DNA of 64,000 nt from Gnetum montanum (GCA_015680685.1 MNCI01026893.1:244563-308562), one strand, 5' to 3'; shown: positions 12,177 through 23,407, counted from the stretch's first letter. Translations and numbers: made by a program. The notes: generated by a model from the letters alone, not told the origin.

Positions 12177-12322
12177 TTAAACCCTGGCAATTTTTCCATT
12201 GTCACCATAAGAGCGTAGAGCCTACATCAGAGCACAAGGTAATTTCAGAGTGTGAAGCATTTGTGTTAACGACTAGCAAGGTGAGTTTTTACAGTAAGGA
12301 TGATCAATCTACAAGTAGAACA

Positions 12323-15300
12323 ATGGCTCCTAAGAGGGAACAGACTCATCTAGTGCTTGCAAAGGTTGAGGAGATGAGGAAGACCCTAGGGTGTGCAACA
12401 CAAGTGTGCGTTGCAGCACGAAAGAGCACACCGTTGACCTAGTAGGTTACTATGCTTCCTCTATTTTTTTCATTTTGTGTTACTATTTCTCTCTGCTTTC
12501 ATTTTGCATCCTATTAATTTTCAATCCTATTCGTTTTGCATTCATTCTTGGTTGCCTGTGTTTTATGTTGTCGCATCATTTTGACCCTGGGGTTACTATT
12601 GCTCTCTTCTTTCATTTTGCATCCTATTAATTTTGCATCCATTCTTAGTTTCCTGTGTTTTATGTTGTCACATCATTTTGGTCCTTGCATTGCCATTGTC
12701 ACTGTTTTGATCATCGCAGATGCATAAACGTTACGTTATAGTTGCATGCAAGGTTGCTTAAGCTACCACCACCGTGGTTGTCATAACCGTGGGTTCTTGC
12801 GCAACTTAAGTTACTTAACCTTCGAATGGCGTAATGTAGAACCCTTAGGAGGGCTAGGCCATGTGTTATGTGATAGCGTGACACATGTTTTGCTAGGGCA
12901 TGTTGTTAATTTTTCTATTGCTACGCTAGGCTATTTGCATGTTCTTGCTATGCTAGGCTTTCACACCCTTGCTACGCTATGTGCGGGGAGAGGGTTATGC
13001 TATGCTGTATGCATGAACTACTAGGTGTTGCTACATTGCATGTGTATTCCCTTAGATATGATGCTAACATTTTCAAATTAGGTTGCGTAGGATGGGGTTG
13101 AGGCCCAAGCTAATTGTTTTTGAAGTTAGTTGGGTCCTATGTCATGTGAGCATACCTGTGGCTAATGCTCCTCCTCCCCAGATACATATGGGGGAGTGAG
13201 CGGTCTAGTTTAGGAAACGGGCATAGGACTTCCTAAAATTCCTTCTTGACCACTTCAATGTGATCGTTTGGTTGTCCTTGGAGGAGGAGGAGGCAGCTAG
13301 CATAACAGAAGCCATTTTGCCTAGGGTAAGCGGAGGTATTTTGAGGTTTCTGACCGATGGGGCAATCACGGGCAGGTAAGGGGAAGGATCCAGTCAGTGC
13401 CCAACAGGGTTAAGGTGCTTGGCCTAGATCTAGGAGATGACTGAGTGTAGCTACTACCACCGTTTCAACACATTGGTCCTTGCACATGTTATGATTACGT
13501 GCTTCCAGAACCCTCAGGGAACTATCCACTTTGTCGACAGGTGATCTTTGCCGCCATGTTCTACTACATTTATGTGATGCTGGTCATAGTGGCCTAATGC
13601 TAACAGTATGTGTTTCCTACTAGGTTCTTCATCTACAAGGATGGGATTCATGACCTACTAGGTCTACTGGCTATAGCACAACTAGCCCTACAGGAGTTCT
13701 CTTTTGCTGAGAACTTGTGGGCAGGCGTGATCGGTCAATGTGGGGGTGAATACCACACCTACCCAGACGTGTATTTCACCCTCTACAATTAGTGCAAGGG
13801 GCAAGGCTAGTTGGATGGGGAGTCGGCAGAACCCTTCAAACCGATCATGATTGAACAAGTTCTGGTTGAACTCCCACAGTTCCCGCTGTCATACCAACTT
13901 GGTAGGTTGAGCGGTAACTGCCACATGTTTAAGTGTCTTTGTAATTTTTGAATTTCCTATGTTTTTGCACTAAACATTTTTTGACCCTATTGCAGGGGCG
14001 AGAAAGCCTTAGGAGGTGACAGTGGTAACCATCGAGGAACAGGGGATGAATGTCTACTTCAAGTATGGGGAAGTAGAGCCGAGGCAACACTGGTTGAATG
14101 GTGGGGCATTGGACTCCCTAGTCTGGAATATTGAAAAGGTAGGGCTAATGGATCTATTCTTGGCCCTAAATTCAAACGTTCCCATAGCCGAGATGCTCAC
14201 CTTGGTCGAATCCTTTTCCAAAAAAGTGAGTCACTTTTTCTTGTGCGTGCATGACATGCTAGTGGTCATTGACATCAATGACCAGCTGTTCGTGGATCTT
14301 TTCGATGTCCCTGCCAAAGGCATTTCGATAGGGTCAAAATCCAAGATAGAGTTGACCCTTCAGAAGAAGGACCTTCAAGAGTTTTACCCTATTTTTTGTG
14401 CTTGTGCATTCCCCTAGCTGGTCACCTAGGGAAAGGTCCTGGGGCTTGAGCAGGACTGGATAATGGGTGAGATTATGGAGGAGGGGACCTATTACAACTA
14501 GGCTGAGTCTCTATGTAAAGGCTTGCAGACTGAGATCTTGGGGCACCGTACAAAAATGGAGTCCCATTTCAACATCCAGTATTCCTTTTATATAGGTTGC
14601 CTTAAGTGCTTCACGGAGTTCTTGGTGGTTCAGGAGAAAGGAGTCTAGGTCATGGAAATCATGATCAGATTTTTAGACCATGGATCTACTAGGTCTTTTG
14701 CACCATCTAAGCCCAAGATCCCCCAGAAATAATTGGGAATTTTTTTTCTATAATGACTAAGGACTAGGTGGCCTGCAACGTTCACAGCCAGGACAACGTA
14801 AAAGAGATGTCCCCCACCGTGGATGGTAGCGTGTCACGGGGTGAATGTTTCATAGCTAAAACTATGGCTAGCAAGTTGTGGCAGAAGAGGCCTCCCCCAG
14901 CTAAGGAAACCCTTTGCGTGAAGGAGGAGGAGGAGTGAAGACTGCGACTTAAACTGCAGAGGATGCTACCTCCTATTGGTAAGTGCTTTTGTTCAGTGCT
15001 TACTTTGCTATTGTCTACTACGCTATGCTACACTAGATGGCATAGCATAGCGTAGCATCTATCTTAGGCTAACGTGCTTTAACCTAATGCAAATGTGTTT
15101 ATTGACCACCAAAAGAAAAAGAAGAAGGTGATGAAGAGGTGTCAGCCCCTAAGGCGGGGATGACGAATAAAGATGCGGAGGCCCCAGTTTCGGAGAGAGG
15201 GGCTCCGGCTAGGAATAAGGGGGCTCCTGTAGCTAAGGTAGGGGCTCTCATTATTAGGGAGAATCTTCGTACTAAGGAGTCTCCCTTGAATAAAAAAGAT

Positions 15301-16375
15301 GCTAGTCTCCTCAAAGTAAAAGCACCAGCGCATGAAGAGGAGGTCTGTAGGGACCCGGTGGGAACCTATGGTTAGGCCACCACCATCGTCTTACATCAAC
15401 AAGAAGAGAGAGTGCAATCAAACATTGGTGAGTTTGGGAATATGTCTACCTTGTTGTATTCCATTTTGATCATTGCTAATGTGGTATGGTTATGCAACAG
15501 GTGCTCCTGTTGATGCCATAGGATCCTCTTCGGTTCACATGGGATCCTAGGCTGAAATCCCTAACAAATTTATGTTTATGCAGGGGATCGTTGATGACAT
15601 GATTAGTCGCCTTCAGCAGGTAGACCGTGAAGTTGGTAAGTAGTAGTGTTGTCTGCTCTCGCATTGTTATGCTAAAATTTCTATGGTTTTCTACTTGTGC
15701 TATGCTAATGTGACTAGTGTGTTCTTTGTGTCATGGTAGCCTCTCGACTCAAATGGGACCTGACATGACCTTTGAAAGTCGGTGCTGTGTCCACATTGCA
15801 CCGAAAGTGACCGAGGTGTCTCGTCACGCATACAAAAAGGTTTGTAAATGCACTTTGCACTTGGCATGCTCCTCATGGGAGTGCAAGTGTACCAACGAGG
15901 ACCTGTGGAAATGTGTCTAGAAGGCTGAGCAAAGGGAGGCCGCCCTGAAGGCCAAGATGGAGGACCTCAAGTTGAGAAACAAGTTTCTCATGGCCTGCAA
16001 CACTAACAACGAGGACTAGTACACAACTATGGTAGACCACACTAGGTTTTGGACAGTTGCGAGTCAGAATGTTGAGACCACCTGTGAACTAATAGAGCAG
16101 TGGATGTAGATGGACCTACTAGACCATAAGTGTTAAGATCTAAAAGACCTCAGTGTCAAGATTTACACATGGGGGCAGACCTAGAGAAACCATAAACATA
16201 TGTATAAGCAGGAAAATGCCACCCATCCTAAACTATACAAAGATGCTGCTATGGAGGCATTTATGTATGAAGCATTTGTAAATTCCATTGATGCTTCTTA
16301 GGCATATACCAGGTTCAAAGAGTAGGTCAAGGTCACAAAATCTCCTAACTGGATGGTGGCCCTTTCCACATGAGA
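12323..16375 (+). pseudogene. Antisense multi-exon gene in A1: FCP1/NIF-like phosphatase plus conserved C-terminal parts
   Basis: Proposed exons: 12323-12441, 13082-13540, 13624-13901, 13996-14978, 15116-15427, 15501-15635 and 15740 to about 16375; introns have GT-AG ends. Frame is kept across the first five junctions and breaks at the last. Exon 1 begins MAPKREQ. Exons 2-3 resemble plant FCP1-type HAD phosphatases: LIVFEVSWVLCH where the catalytic Asp motif sits, FLKFLLDHFNVIVW, then NTLVLA and FQNPQGTIHF. The catalytic Asp is Glu here. Exon 4 (YFKYGEVEPRQHW, GLMDLFLALNSNVP, MLVVIDINDQ) is a separate domain weakly like the plant mobile domain. Exon 5 is a Lys/Ala/Pro/Glu-rich linker (APVSERGAPARNKGAPVAK). 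The last exon looks coiled-coil (KAEQREAALKAKMEDL). About ten stops, mostly TAG, make this copy a pseudogene. It lies opposite to gag-pol, between protease and reverse transcriptase. The 3' end is uncertain. Confidence 0.7.
12495..12705 (+). repeat. Duplicated unit inside intron 1
   Basis: A roughly 115-base unit is present twice in tandem (TTTTGCATCCTATTAATTTT then TGTTTTATGTTGTC). It explains why intron 1 is 640 bases here and only 275 in the A3 copy, and it produces a spurious hydrophobic reading frame. Confidence 0.7.
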
Positions 16376-16869
16376 GACCATGACCATCTCCTTTTCTCTG
16401 AGGTCTCCAAGGTGGACACTAGCCTAAAGGGAGAGAGCTGCTATAGTAGATGCTACGCTAGGCAAAAGGCATTGGGTAGATATCATCATAGAGGAGGTCT
16501 GATGTCACCTCGGGCTCAGTTTAGACTAGATACCCTTCGAGACGGATGTAGGCCCTTCTCAAGTTAGTCACTTTCTATTGTGTTAATGTTTATGCTCAAT
16601 TGTGGTTTGCGTTTTTTTCCATAACTGACAAAGTAGGGGAAGGCGATGCACAAGGAAATGATGCATGAACGGAAGGTGAAAATGATGTGAAAAAAGATAA
16701 CCCATGACCGCATGGGATTCTTTTGAAAATTTGAAATTTTGGAATTTTGAAATTTTCTTGTAATGAATTTTGCAAAAATTGTTTGAAAGAAAATAGTTTT
16801 GAATAAAGCAAGAGGATTTTGCACTAAATTGTATATTGCATATGTGCATTTTGTATAGAATCTTCATGC
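16376..16869 (+). other. Region downstream of the antisense gene
   Basis: Reading frames on either strand here are short and low-complexity, for example the A/T-rich stretch 16700-16800. The frame from 16370 to 16567 could be a last exon of the antisense gene but has no homologue in the window to test it. I see nothing else. Confidence 0.4.
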
Positions 16870-17110
16870 TTTCATGTGCTAGTTTTAGGCCATTTCGGGC
16901 CATTGCATAACATGCCAAAGATATGATGTGTCAACAACTTGAACAACAGCTAACTGTTAAATTATGCTAGTTTTAGGTCATTTCAGGCCATAGCATAGCA
17001 TAGTTTTAGGCCATTTCAGGCCATTGCGTAAATGCACATTACTATTTTTAGGCCATTTCGGGCTGTTGCACATCGCTAGTTTTAGGTTGTTTCGGGTCAT
17101 TGCGTAGAAG
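16870..17110 (-). repeat. Motif ladder right of the antisense gene (A1)
   Basis: Five copies of CTAGTTTTAGGCCATTTCGG and close variants, at about 16880, 16966, 17001, 17044 and 17079. Together with 11470-12000 they bracket the antisense gene on both sides. Confidence 0.75.
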
Positions 17111-17174
17111 CTTATGAGTAGTATCTAGGAAAGAAGCAATGGGGTTGCTATGCTAGGCGAAGCTACTTCTTGAC

Positions 17175-18113
17175 CTAACCTGGGTTGAGTGAGATGTAAG
17201 GTTGAGGCATTCTACTAGTGCCTTTGTCTACGTTGTCACCTCCCACATGGAAGGGAAACTCAGCCCATGCATTTTCATTTTGGGGATCAACTTGCTGAGC
17301 TGACCCCTCTACTGAGTAATCAGTGTAAGTTGCAATATGCACTTCGTTCTTAGAAGTTATGACCTCTAAGCCTTCTTCCACATCTACATTGTGGATCGCT
17401 TGCATTGCTACTTTGTCACCATGGATCACCAGTTCTCTGCCTACGTAAGGCAGGTGGATTTCCTAGTGTATGGGTGAGGAGACACCCCTAAGATGTGCTA
17501 ACCATGATCTCCCCAAGATCAGGTCCAACTTGGGCATTTCCTCAACCATGATGAACATAGCATTTGTGAGGAACTGGTCCCCTGCCACAAAGTTTGTGTA
17601 AACTATGCCCTTTACCATACCTCGTGTCCCATTGAATGACCTCAAGCATGATGTCATTGTGTGTTTGATCTGGTCGACCAAGCCCAACTTGTGTACAATG
17701 GGGAAGGGGATGATATTCTTGGCGGCCCCATCATCAATGTGTACCCTTCGGATCTAGTGTTGGCCAATCCAAATTATGATGAAAGGGGGTGTCGTGGTCA
17801 CTTGACCCCTCTCTGGATCTTCCCTAATAGCATCATTGCAAAAGGTTAGTTGAGGCTGTTCTAACCGTGCAAGCATGGAGGAAAGCATGACCGAGTATAT
17901 CACTTCTTCCTCTACTGGCACATCTTTGTTGACCGAAGTCACTGTCAACATGGGGATCAGATCCTTGCAGTGTCGAATAGATGTCATGATTAGGTTATAC
18001 AAGCTCAATGTAGCATTTTTTTGTTTTAGAGCTTGTTTGACTTGTGTAAGGGTGTCTAAGAGGTCTTGGCCACCCCCTTCTTTGACACTTTTCTCCTCTT
18101 CTATTCGTCCCAA
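17175..18113 (-). pseudogene. Aspartic protease region of A1
   Basis: Retropepsin would cut the Gag-Pol polyprotein. The active-site loop reads HIDDGAAKNI near 17712-17745, in the broken stretch between two reading frames. The C-terminal part of the fold is seen as FIMVEEMPKLDLILGRSWL near 17490-17570, the LGR-W signature typical of plant gypsy proteases. The upstream 17754-18113 segment is the gag-protease linker. Frames change at about 17690-17750 and stops occur. Reverse transcriptase does not follow directly: 5.8 kb containing the antisense gene intervenes. Confidence 0.75.
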
Positions 18114-18129
18114 AAGATGAATTTCTTAA

Positions 18130-20982
18130 GGAGGGGAAACTTTAGATTTGGGTTTAGATCCTTGTTGGCATAGTGATGCAGGCTATGTGATCATGTCATC
18201 CTTCACCTTTGGTGGTGAAGGCACAAATGTATGGAACAAATACGTAGGCTCAGGGGTACCTTGAATAGTACTTCCCTTTGATGCCTCATCCACGAAGTGG
18301 ACTTCTCGCTTTGCAGGGCAAGAAGGCTATTCAACTATTTTGCGTGGGATAGGGGTTGTCAAGGGTGCAGGCCCCCTGATGATGAATGGAGCTAGAGTTG
18401 TTAATGGGTAGGACCTTGTGGCCCCGCCAACAGGTGGTGCAAAGGTGGATGCCTATGAAGGGACTCTAAGGACAAATGGCTGTTGCGAGCTTTGATTAGC
18501 TACTCGTGGCACTGGTGCACCATGCTGAGGCACACGTACCATGAATGGCTACTGGGGTGGGTTAGGATCACTATCAATGCTGATGGCGTTGATTACGTAA
18601 CTGACATTTTGGCATTGAGGGGATCTATGTAGACATACATAGATTGGTTTTCGGGGTGTACTGGGTTACTTTCTTCTAGCACCAATTTTCCCTGGTCAAT
18701 TAATCTTTGGATATCATCCTGCAATGCTAGACAATAATCCATGTTGTGACCACACTATTGGTGGTAGTCACAGAACTTATCTAGCCTAAAACCCATAGGA
18801 ACTAGAGGCTCATTGGGTAGGGCCAAAGAGGGGTTCCTAAGGAGCTCGTAGTAGCCTTGATGTCTCACGGTTTCTTCTTCTGACATCTACTTGTGTTGGA
18901 TGTATCCCGTTGCTAGCAGTTGCTTTAGGAGCTCTGAAGGCTTGAGAGGAAGTGGGGTGTACTTTGAGTAGTATTTGCACTTAAAGTTGGGTTTAGGTTC
19001 TGCAGATGTCTCAGGCATAGGTATAGTAGGTTGAAGCACATTGCCCTTTTTGGGCGTAAGGCTAGTTTCGGGTATGGCTAGTTTCTGGTTGTTCTTGCTA
19101 GGTTTGGGCTTGGCCTTGGTTACCACAGCGGCCACCATGGTTGTTGGGGCCTTACCCTTTTCCTTCTTTGTGAAGGTGCTTTTGTACGCAATGTAAGCCA
19201 GGTCTTTGCTTACCTTGACTGGATCTTATATGCTCTTAGTGTAAGCAAAAGCCTGACTAAGAGAGCGAGGAGTGAGGTAATATAGTTTGGACTTGATGAA
19301 GTCATTCATTGCACCCTTAAAGATGGCGAGCAAGTGGGCCTCCACGATGGGCTTACGGATCTTGTTGAGGGTTGCACTCCAATGCTGGATGAACTTTTGG
19401 AATGGTTCTAGGGGGTTTTGATTCACACTCATCAACTAATCCAGCGTGGTTTCTAGCTTCAATTTGTACTTGAAGCACATCACGAACTGGGTTAGCAACT
19501 CTTCTAGAGTTGAAATGGATGAGCGTGGTAGTGCGCGATACCAATCCAAGGCTTTCTCGACTAAGCACATGGTGAAGATGTGAATGATTGTGTGCAACCA
19601 TTGTTGCAATAGCAAGGATTCAGATCTAAAGGTGACAAGATGTGCATTGGGATCTTCCTCCCCATCGTACTTCATGAAGTGTGGGAGAGACATCCTTGGG
19701 GGAAATGTCAAAGGAGGGTTTGCAGGGCTGATGGGGTCATCCTGGTAGAAGTCCATGACTTGTACCATGTCAAAACCAGTAACTTTGAGGTGTTTTATTT
19801 CCTTAGTCAGGGTCTACATGACCTGGAACGCTTGGTCTAGACTCGACGATCTTCTGGATGGTTGGGAAGCTACGGAGGTAGCTCCCACCTATGGCATGGC
19901 TGGGCTGGTAGTGTGACCCATTGGCAGTACCGTTGGGATAACCCCCACAAGCGGTGCTACTTGTGTTGTCCACCAGCCAACAAGTGGTGTTGTTAGGGTA
20001 GCGACCATGGGTTGGGATGCTAGATAGACCTCTTATGTCACCGGCAGCATAGACCATAGCCCCATGTTGGGTTGTACCAACTACGAGGCTTGGTGGATTT
20101 GAGATCAAATGTAGTGAGACATCTGCAATGGTTGTGGAGTAGGCAAAGAAGAAAATGGGGTCCACCATGTGGATGGGCTGGGGCCCACCACAGTGGGTGG
20201 AGCAGACATGAATGTAGGGATAGAAACAAAATTCATGTATGATTGTGAAGTAGGTATGGTATGAAGATGTTGCAGGGTAGTTGCAACTAATGTATGATGT
20301 GCTACAGGAATGGGTTGCTGAACAGTTTGCAAAGGAATAGTAGCTGCAAACGAGATAGGCGAAACAGGTGAGAGTGGGTGTTGAAGCGCCACGAGATTGG
20401 CGTGGCTACCCATAGTAGTTGTAATTGTGGGTTGTGGAAGTGTAGGCGTGATCACAAAAGGAGTGGTAACAGACAACAGCTTTGCCTAGAAGGATTGGGT
20501 AGGAGGGACAGGAGCCGGGTCAGTTGGACCTCCCTCATCTAATTGGGAATCCAATTCCTCCTGTCTATCTTGGAAAGCATCATCTTGGTTGGATGATATG
20601 TCTTTTTTCTCCCTAGCCTAGCCATTTGGATTAGCTGGTCTAGAAACCATTGATATGCTTGTGTTAAAGGTAAAGAAATTTGAGGAGTAGAAATGAATTC
20701 CTTTTGGCTGTAGTAAGCGAACTTGAAGCTACATTTGTCCTTAAGTTTATGTACGTCCAAGGGAAGATTGGCCTACACATTTGCACAGAGGAAACTATAA
20801 CACTCATGTTGCTGGGCTAATTTCTCAGGTCCTCAGTTTTCGATTCTGAGGGATCAACATGTTTCCAGCTTCGGGTTTAGTGGTTGTTCGGCACTAGTAG
20901 TGCCTTGAACCGTGATGGGAACTTCCACATTAAAGGGAACTTCCACATTAAAGGCATTGGTAGTAGTAGTTGAAAAGTCCAT
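18130..20982 (-). pseudogene. gag of element A1, decayed
   Basis: The start is placed at the ATG 20982-20980 (MDFSTTTTNAF). An 18-base direct duplication follows at once, giving NVEVPFNVEVP where A2 has a single IEVP. The capsid-like core is clear at 19226-19768: MSLPHFMKYDGEEDPNAHL, KALDWYRALP and LEELLTQFV, which match the retrotransposon gag family. Lys/Pro-rich sequence follows at 18887-19138, then the zinc-binding motif CDYHQ-CGHNMDYC near 18740-18780 (one TAG inside), then a proline-rich tail. Several frame changes and stops are present. Most of it matches A2 gag block by block. Confidence 0.82.
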
Positions 20983-21039
20983 TGTAAGCTAAATAGTTTT
21001 GCAAAAGAGTGCAAAAATAATGAAGAGACTGAAAAGCAA

Positions 21040-21775
21040 CAAAAAGAAGGCTTTACGTCTTGCCGGATTCCCAAGGAACTGTCGAGGTAACCGATTTGCA
21101 TCATACAAAGTGTAAACAATTGCAAAAGGGTGTCACATTTACGCTAGTGCACGATAGGGTATAGAGTGCATGCAAGACTATCGTAGGATAGGAAAATCAA
21201 CTGGTGATCAAGGCTTTATGTCTTGTAGGGCTTTGGAGGAACCGTCGAAGTGACCAATCTATACCACATGAAGCATAGAAAACCACAAGAGGGTGTCACA
21301 TCTACGCTAATGCATGCTAAGGTACACAGTGCATGAAAGACTAGCGTAAGATGGGTAAGTTAACTAGCGAACAAAAAGGCATTATGTCCGTAGGGTTCAG
21401 GAGGAACTGTCGAAGTGACCGATCTGTACCACATGATATGCTAATGTGCAATGAGGTATAGAGCACATGCAAGACTACCGTAAGATGGGCAAGTTAACTA
21501 GTGAACAAAAAGGCTTTATGTCTCGTAGGGCTCCGAATGAATCGTTGAAGAAAATGATCTGTACCACATGATATACTAATGTGCAATGAGATACAGAGCG
21601 CATGCAAGACTACCCTAAGACAGGCTAGTTAACTGGCGATCGAAGGCCTTGTGTTCTATAGGGCTCTTGAGGAATCATCAAGGCGACCGATCTGCACCAC
21701 ACAAAGCATAAATAATCACAAGAGGGTTTCACATTTATGCTAATTTGTATTAGAATGCAGAAGGCTTACAGAACT
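21040..21775 (-). repeat. Leader tandem repeat of A1, five units
   Basis: Units begin near 21045, 21211, 21378, 21510 and 21644, so two periods occur, about 166 and about 133 bases. Each carries AAGGCTTTATGTCTTG-like and GGAACCGTCGAAGTGACC-like phrases. A2 has only three units. Confidence 0.8.
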
Positions 21776-21802
21776 ACCATGACACGTGGAAAAGGCACAA
21801 AA

Positions 21803-21821
21803 GGCCCTCCTTCTAGCACCA
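21803..21821 (-). other. Primer-binding-site candidate of A1
   Basis: Minus strand TGGTGCTAGAAGGAGGGCC, six bases inside the 5' LTR, matching the A2 site at 3151-3168 except for two transitions. The tRNA is not assigned. Confidence 0.55.
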
Positions 21822-21827
21822 AAAAAC

Positions 21828-23407
21828 TATAGTGATAGAAAACGTCGATGACTAGAAAATACCAAGGGGTTGAAGGGTGCGACAGTTCCGACCCCATATC
21901 CACAAGAGGGTTGTGCTAGGTGTGAGCGGATACAGGGCACCCTAAATGGTCTGGTCAATCAGATAGGGAATTAATCGGTGTCTATATAGCCTTTTGCAAC
22001 GTGTAGTTTGAAAACAAAAATGACGATGCGATGTAATGCTTAAATGCAAAGAAGATAGAAAGCAGAGTAAAACATAGTAATAAGCAAGAAACAAAGTAAA
22101 ATGCTGTTAGAAAAATGCACCACTCTGGAGTTACAAGTCTACCCTATCAAGATGGATACTGTTGGTTGCACAGCGTTGTGGAGTGCAGAGATCCCGAGAG
22201 TAACCAAGACGTGTAGAGCAAGGACGACTGTGTGCTTGGGAGCGGACTCAGGAGCTGACCATGTAGGGGTTCTACCAATGTGGTAGAAGGGGGATAGAGT
22301 AAAATGCCAACTGAGAATGCTAACTGTTTGTAGTATCAAATAGAAAGCTTACAATGCTCAATGTTATAATGTGCCAGGAAGAGAGCTTGAGTGCTAGAGA
22401 GAGGGAAAGTCGAAAAATCAAGAAAAATTTGAACGCTTTGAATGTTGCTTATTGGGGTATTTATAGGACCAAGGGCACATGAAAGAGGTGGTTTAGATGC
22501 CACATGCCCTCAGCCCACGTTGACTTGTTTGTTCTGCATGTGCCAACATGACCGTTGGACATGCATGACCGTTGTAATGCGACTTTGCAATGTTGTAACT
22601 GCAAGCCTACCATGCCATAATTGCATCATCAGCATCTAGAGACATGTGCCAATGGTTCAATTAGGTGAGGTGCATTGATGTCATAGACCCACCCACATGC
22701 TTTGTTGTGCTTTGTAGCATAGCACCTTGTCGTGCGTTCCATTATATGTGGGCTACATGCTTGCTACGCTATGTAGCATAGCGACTGGCCTTAGTCGAAA
22801 AAACTTTGCCAATCTGCACACTTTGCTTCCTGCATTGTGAGACTTGCAAACTTGCTGATCCTTCCCTTTGAGATTCCTTCTGTCTCTTCTATAGAATTGC
22901 TACGCCTCTCTGTGCCATGTAGCTCAGTGTAGCGTAGCAGCAAACATGGTCTGTCACTTCCTAACAAAAAGGGACATTGCTGAAAGACTTGAAGTTGGGT
23001 GATGGAACTGAATGTACAGCTTTTAACATGCTATGCTATGCTATGTAGCATAGCATAGTGTGGTACTTCATTCTGCAATCACTTTTTGAAGCTTTCTATG
23101 ATGCATAGCGAGGCATAGCATAGCGTAGCAAATTTCATGACTTAGAAAACTTGCCAAATTATTTTTCATATCCTGAGCACTGCTGCCAACTTCACGTATC
23201 ACTTCTGAGTAGGCTGTCAGCTAGGTAGGCTACTTAGGTGGATAGGAAAGATGATCTGTAGAGCCTTTTTACATCCAAAGTAGAAAATTTGCTAAACTGG
23301 CTAGCCTGAGTTTAGAGCGTTCTCCTTTGGAAGAACTGCTATAGCGTTGCGTGCATTGCAAGGCCTAGTGAAGTGAGAATGACCTCAAATTTTTTTGGGG
23401 TTTTTTA
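21828..23407 (-). repeat. 5' LTR of A1
   Basis: It aligns end to end with 5219-6809. The terminal bases have drifted (TA in place of TG on the left, TA in place of CA on the right). The outer border is fixed by the flanking GTATG duplication. Confidence 0.87.
22459..22468 (-). promoter_or_regulatory. LTR TATA box, A1 5' LTR (promoter of the element)
   Basis: Minus strand CCTATAAATA in the conserved context. Being in the 5' LTR, this is the copy that would have driven the genomic RNA. Confidence 0.7.

Larger units (their letters stand above)
5219..23407 (-). mobile_element. Complete 18.2-kb Ty3/gypsy Tat element A1 with an antisense gene
   Basis: Minus-strand order from right to left: 5' LTR 21828-23407, PBS, five-unit leader repeat, gag (to about 18130), protease (17175-18113), an antisense spliced gene (12323-16375), reverse transcriptase and first RNase H (9960-11400), second RNase H (9172-9830), integrase (8120-9180), a noncoding tail, polypurine tract, and 3' LTR 5219-6809. 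The second RNase H of archaeal type is the mark of the Tat lineage. The two LTRs differ by roughly 10-20 percent by eye, mostly transitions, so the insertion is old. Every coding part carries stops, so the element is dead. Confidence 0.88.

Noticed and set aside
12391-12727. Two hydrophobic plus-strand frames (79 and 63 residues) that look like small membrane proteins
   Set aside because: They lie in intron 1 of the antisense gene, arise from a tandem duplication of T-rich sequence, and are absent from the A3 intron.
15099-15333. Minus-strand frames opposite exon 5
   Set aside because: They mirror the repetitive Lys/Ala/Pro/Glu exon on the other strand; no homology to gag-pol, and the plus frame joins neighbouring exons in phase.
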